A stretch of DNA of 64,000 nt from Whalleya microplaca (lineage: Eukaryota; Ascomycota; Sordariomycetes; Xylariales; Xylariaceae): the NCBI GenBank assembly GCA_022497155.1, contig MU385741.1:62001-126000 (forward strand), in the 5' to 3' direction. Of this stretch, positions 61,301-64,000 are shown one piece after another. Each line of letters opens with the position of its first letter. Within the stretch, counting starts at the first letter, position 1. The notes under the pieces are model-generated. The model had not been told where the DNA came from, ran no database searches, and worked only from the letters and a program-made list of their open reading frames with translations. A program made the translations under genes and the position numbers.

Positions 61301-63401
61301 CTATTCATTAGTCAGATTACAAACCATCCATTTATTTATAGCTAATTAACTATCATGTACTGCTCCATATATACGGGTAGAAGAATGGGGCGACAATAAA
61401 AAGTACAAGCCACGATTCAGGTGAATATGGGAGCTTTATCAGGCTATAGGTAACTCGACTACTTTAATATATTAAATACTATAGATGCCTTCTTGATGAG
61501 AATTTTCTTTACTGTTTTTAATCGTCTTTCTGCCCTCCAGCTAAATCGGAAAGTTGTAAATAGTGCGCTCTGGAGTACTGTTTTCCTAGACAGCGAGTGC
61601 CTTGAGATCCATTAAGGGCTTCATAGCTATACCTTATCGTAACATAAGACCATCAAGATTTGCTCTGTAAGGTATAGAGCCTAACAGGTATGCTACCGTC
61701 ATTAGTGTGACAAGGGCTGTAATTCAGGGCTTGGAAATATATCAATTCAGCAATAATTCTCTAGGCCCTCTGAGGGTGCTTGTTGTTCTAAGTTTCAATC
61801 TGAGTCTGAGGTTCGGCGACAGGTTTTTATAGACCTGCTGCCGCGGTACGTATTCCTGGTACATATCTAATCTGTTGCCGACGTAGCCGCCGTCTGGTGA
61901 TCATACCTTTTGTTAGGTAGTCGTACATTCCAACAGTATCGAATAATATCTAAGAGCACCTAATATATGTATTCGTGCAGCATTCCTGCATCTCGTATAG
62001 CTTCCAACAGGTCTTGGCTCCAATAGCCGTGTGACAATCAGCTCAAATCCTAGGACCATTCTGCGGCTTCTATCAGCCACCGATAGCTAGAATTTGACTT
62101 CGTCGTTAGACAAAGTCGACCAATATAACGAACTTGTAATCACTAATGCACATCTAGCTTATCTGGGTTGACACGCAACTTAATGTGAGGTACTGGGTCA
62201 ACAATACAACCAGATTGTACTTCTCGCGCATAAAGTCTACCTTGATGAAATACAAACCGAATATCAACCATAACTTACCTTGTTGATAACTCAAGTCAAT
62301 CTATGGATTTTTGTTCATGGCTTGGAACGAGAAGAGAGTAACAAGTCATGTGAAACGGGTCGTACAACCCAATATGAATAATATGTGTTGTAAGAGCTTA
62401 AGTACTGTAAGATTCTGGGGATAACCCTGTAAGTAAGATTTTAGGGGCTTGGATGATTTCCAATTCATGATAGTATCCCCGCATCAAGCCTTCGCTCGAA
62501 CATAGGCATAGGTGCACCATCAGCTGGGTAATCACACAGTCCCTTTCGAATCATATTTCATTTACAACGTCTAGCCATGAGTCTAGGTGTCGATACGGAC
62601 GTTTGAAAAGATTTTTTGACAGATGGTATAAAGACTAACTAATTCAAAGGATCGATTGCCTATGTACGTATCTAATTAACTGCCGTAAAGCAGCACCCTG
62701 GCCTAATAACTGGTACCTTTAACTGGCCGAATTGTCAACGTAGTTTGATGTCATTATGTTAGGCCTAGTACTTGTGGCAAGGGCGAATATAGGTGAGATG
62801 GAATAGATGTATACTGGCCTTTGCGTTTTCTGATCGGTCCACTACCCTTGATATTTATGGAGGTACTAGTTTGCGGCAGTTAATCAGATAGAATGTACAT
62901 AAATAATCCAGGAACGAATATCCGGGAGCTTTGCTTTGACCTACTAGGGAGGTGTATGAAATATTACTGCAGCCTCACAGTCCCTTGAAGCAACACCACT
63001 ACGGCCCTGTTTCCCAGCAATAACAATAGCAATTTTAATTTTTCGAATATTAAAAATAGAGAATCTAATAAAGCTTGACTATATATCGTTAGCACAATCA
63101 AATCGAATACATACTATTGAAGCTTATTCATTTCGTATAGCTCCTGCCTCATCGCGTAGCCTATCTCGAAACTCACAGGTGGCCATAGCTTCAAAAGCTG
63201 GCGCGAGAGATCCGCGTCGCTGGTGGGCCAATGACGTGTGTTCGTAACGTCACAAACGGGAAATTGCGACGCGTGAAGTTTGAACTTATGATATCAAAGC
63301 TCCTCTCAATGAGAATAAGAGCTTTGCCGTTGTCAATTGAATCTGTTCTCGTGCCTATTTCATTTTGCACATAAAAGTCTACCCATTGAGAGACATTTAT
63401 T
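55349..63401. other. 8 kb gene desert with decayed sequence
   Basis: No intact gene was found over 8 kb, against one per 2-3 kb elsewhere. Frames are at most 120 codons, and base composition drifts toward AT, especially 60.1-63.1 kb, with many TA steps. Protein-like but broken stretches occur: 56170-56412 and 55634-56154 (minus), 57296-57550 (minus), 59452-59673 (minus), 59854-60090 (plus) and 61745-62273 (minus). This suggests old genes or mobile elements degraded by point mutation, possibly RIP, though the C-to-T signature was not computed. No terminal repeats or target-site duplications were recognised. Confidence 0.5.
61745..62273 (-). pseudogene. Decayed protein-coding relic, family unknown
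   Basis: Read leftward from 62273, one frame stays protein-like for about 175 codons despite six to eight stops. Segments include FVFHQGRLYAREVQSGCIVD, PHIKLRVNPDKLDVH, SYRWLIEAAEWS and DLLEAIRDAGMLHEYIY. The stops fall between otherwise normal segments and no frame jump is needed, which points to point mutation rather than indels. The composition is unlike random AT-rich DNA. I cannot name the family; a host gene or a mobile-element protein are both possible. Confidence 0.4.
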
Positions 63402-63931
63402 ATGCCCCCAAAGAAGCGTTCCAATTCCGAAGCGGGTCCGAGCGGACAATCCGGGCCGGCGAGAGGCAAGAAGAGTAGCAAGCAGTCGACCGAGATCGAG
63501 GAAGAAGATAACGATTCCTGGGAGGACGAGGATTCGGTATTCTGAAGCTCTTTTCCCTCGTGCATTGGAACATCCCCGCTGATTGTTTGCTGTAGAATGA
63601 CGAGCTGGAGAACCGGCCTCCTTATGAGTACTACTGTATCAATCGTCCCTTCTTCGACGTTGAAAATGAAAACAACGAGAAGGAGGATGACGATCAGCTC
63701 GACGAGGATGAGTTGATTGATAAATTCAATGAGAATGCGCGTTCCAAGGACAACATTGCCACAAACCCGGCTGCTGAGCATCCCGAGTATAAATGGATTT
63801 CTATGTGGGAAACTTGGAAGCTGTACGCCGACCTCAAGAGACGCGCCACGTACACCAACCCCGATAACTTTGGCATGTACATATACAACGACTTTCACGG
63901 CTACGGTCTTCAAGAGCTGGTCGAGTCTACA
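63402..63931 (+). CDS. Unrecognised acidic protein, 5' part (runs off the right edge)
   Basis: Two exons are visible, 63402-63536 and 63596-63931 (157 codons), with a 59-bp intron (GTATTC...GTAG). The second exon ends at a clear GTAAGC donor, so the gene continues past base 64000. The N-terminus is MPPKKRSNSEAGPSG followed by Lys-rich (GKKSSKQS) and then acidic (EIEEEDNDSWEDEDS) stretches, as in nuclear proteins. The second exon has EYYCINRPFFDVE, another acidic run, KFNENARSKDNIATNP and a folded-looking HPEYKWISMWETWKLYADLK. I recognise no family. A 256-codon antisense frame covers the same DNA but lacks splice logic. Confidence 0.75.
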
Positions 63932-64000
63932 GTAAGCTAGAACTGCTTTAAATGGTACCATCGTATGTTATTGACTAGTAGCTAGCTCATTGCCTTCAAC

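Noticed and set aside
63191..63961. 256-codon minus-strand frame at the right edge
   Set aside because: It covers both exons and the intron of the plus-strand gene, which has consistent splice signals and natural composition. The antisense frame has long Ile/Val/Leu runs without a recognisable fold.

Overview
The window looks like nuclear DNA of a filamentous ascomycete (Pezizomycotina, probably a Sordariomycete). Coding regions are GC-rich and interrupted by short introns, mostly 41-100 bp, with GT...CTAAC/CTGAC...AG signals. Gene density is about one gene per 2-3 kb over the first 55 kb. The families present are fungal: a DUF7820-type membrane protein, a Zn2Cys6 regulator, an Mdm1-type sorting nexin, a GH79 glycosidase, a type-3 copper tyrosinase and Erg27. 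No tRNA, rRNA, CRISPR or intact transposon was recognised by eye. Gene models below were spliced by hand, and every internal exon boundary keeps the reading frame.

Layout. 0-10 kb: left-edge fragment of a Ser/Arg/Pro-rich protein (-), an Egt2-like PLP enzyme (-), and a large single-pass DUF7820-type membrane protein (+). 10-17 kb: a CCDC174-like coiled-coil protein (-) divergent from homoserine dehydrogenase (+), a 120-residue two-helix membrane protein (-), and the sterol 3-keto reductase Erg27 (+). 17-24 kb: an FLVCR/SLC49-like MFS transporter (-), the complex III hinge protein Qcr6 (-), and a WBP2-like GRAM/PY-motif protein (-). 24-37 kb: a 4.5 kb stretch with no convincing gene, then a formin-type GBD/FH3 protein lacking FH1/FH2 (-), divergent from the tRNA m7G methyltransferase Trm8 (+), then Mdm1 (+). 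38-45 kb: an SR-type splicing factor with a 6-nt microexon (+), a URE2-like glutathione transferase with a probable mitochondrial presequence (+), a secreted GH79 glycosidase (+), and a small acidic protein (+). 46-55 kb: a Zn2Cys6 regulator containing a GC-AG intron (+), a secreted tyrosinase in eight exons (-), and a DHDPS-family aldolase (-). 55-63.4 kb: eight kilobases with no intact gene, holding at least one decayed reading frame. 63.4 kb to the end: the 5' part of an unrecognised acidic protein (+).

Most genes are housekeeping and functionally unrelated: methionine/threonine synthesis, ergosterol, respiration, tRNA modification, splicing, membrane contact sites. The accessory-looking part is about 42-63 kb, with GH79, the regulator, the tyrosinase, the aldolase and the gene desert. 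It has no polyketide, peptide or terpene core enzyme, so I do not call it a biosynthetic cluster. I found no clear undescribed system. The most distinctive observations are the microexon, the GC-AG intron inside the zinc cluster, the FH2-less formin-like protein, the likely dual-localised transferase, and several genes visible only after splicing.
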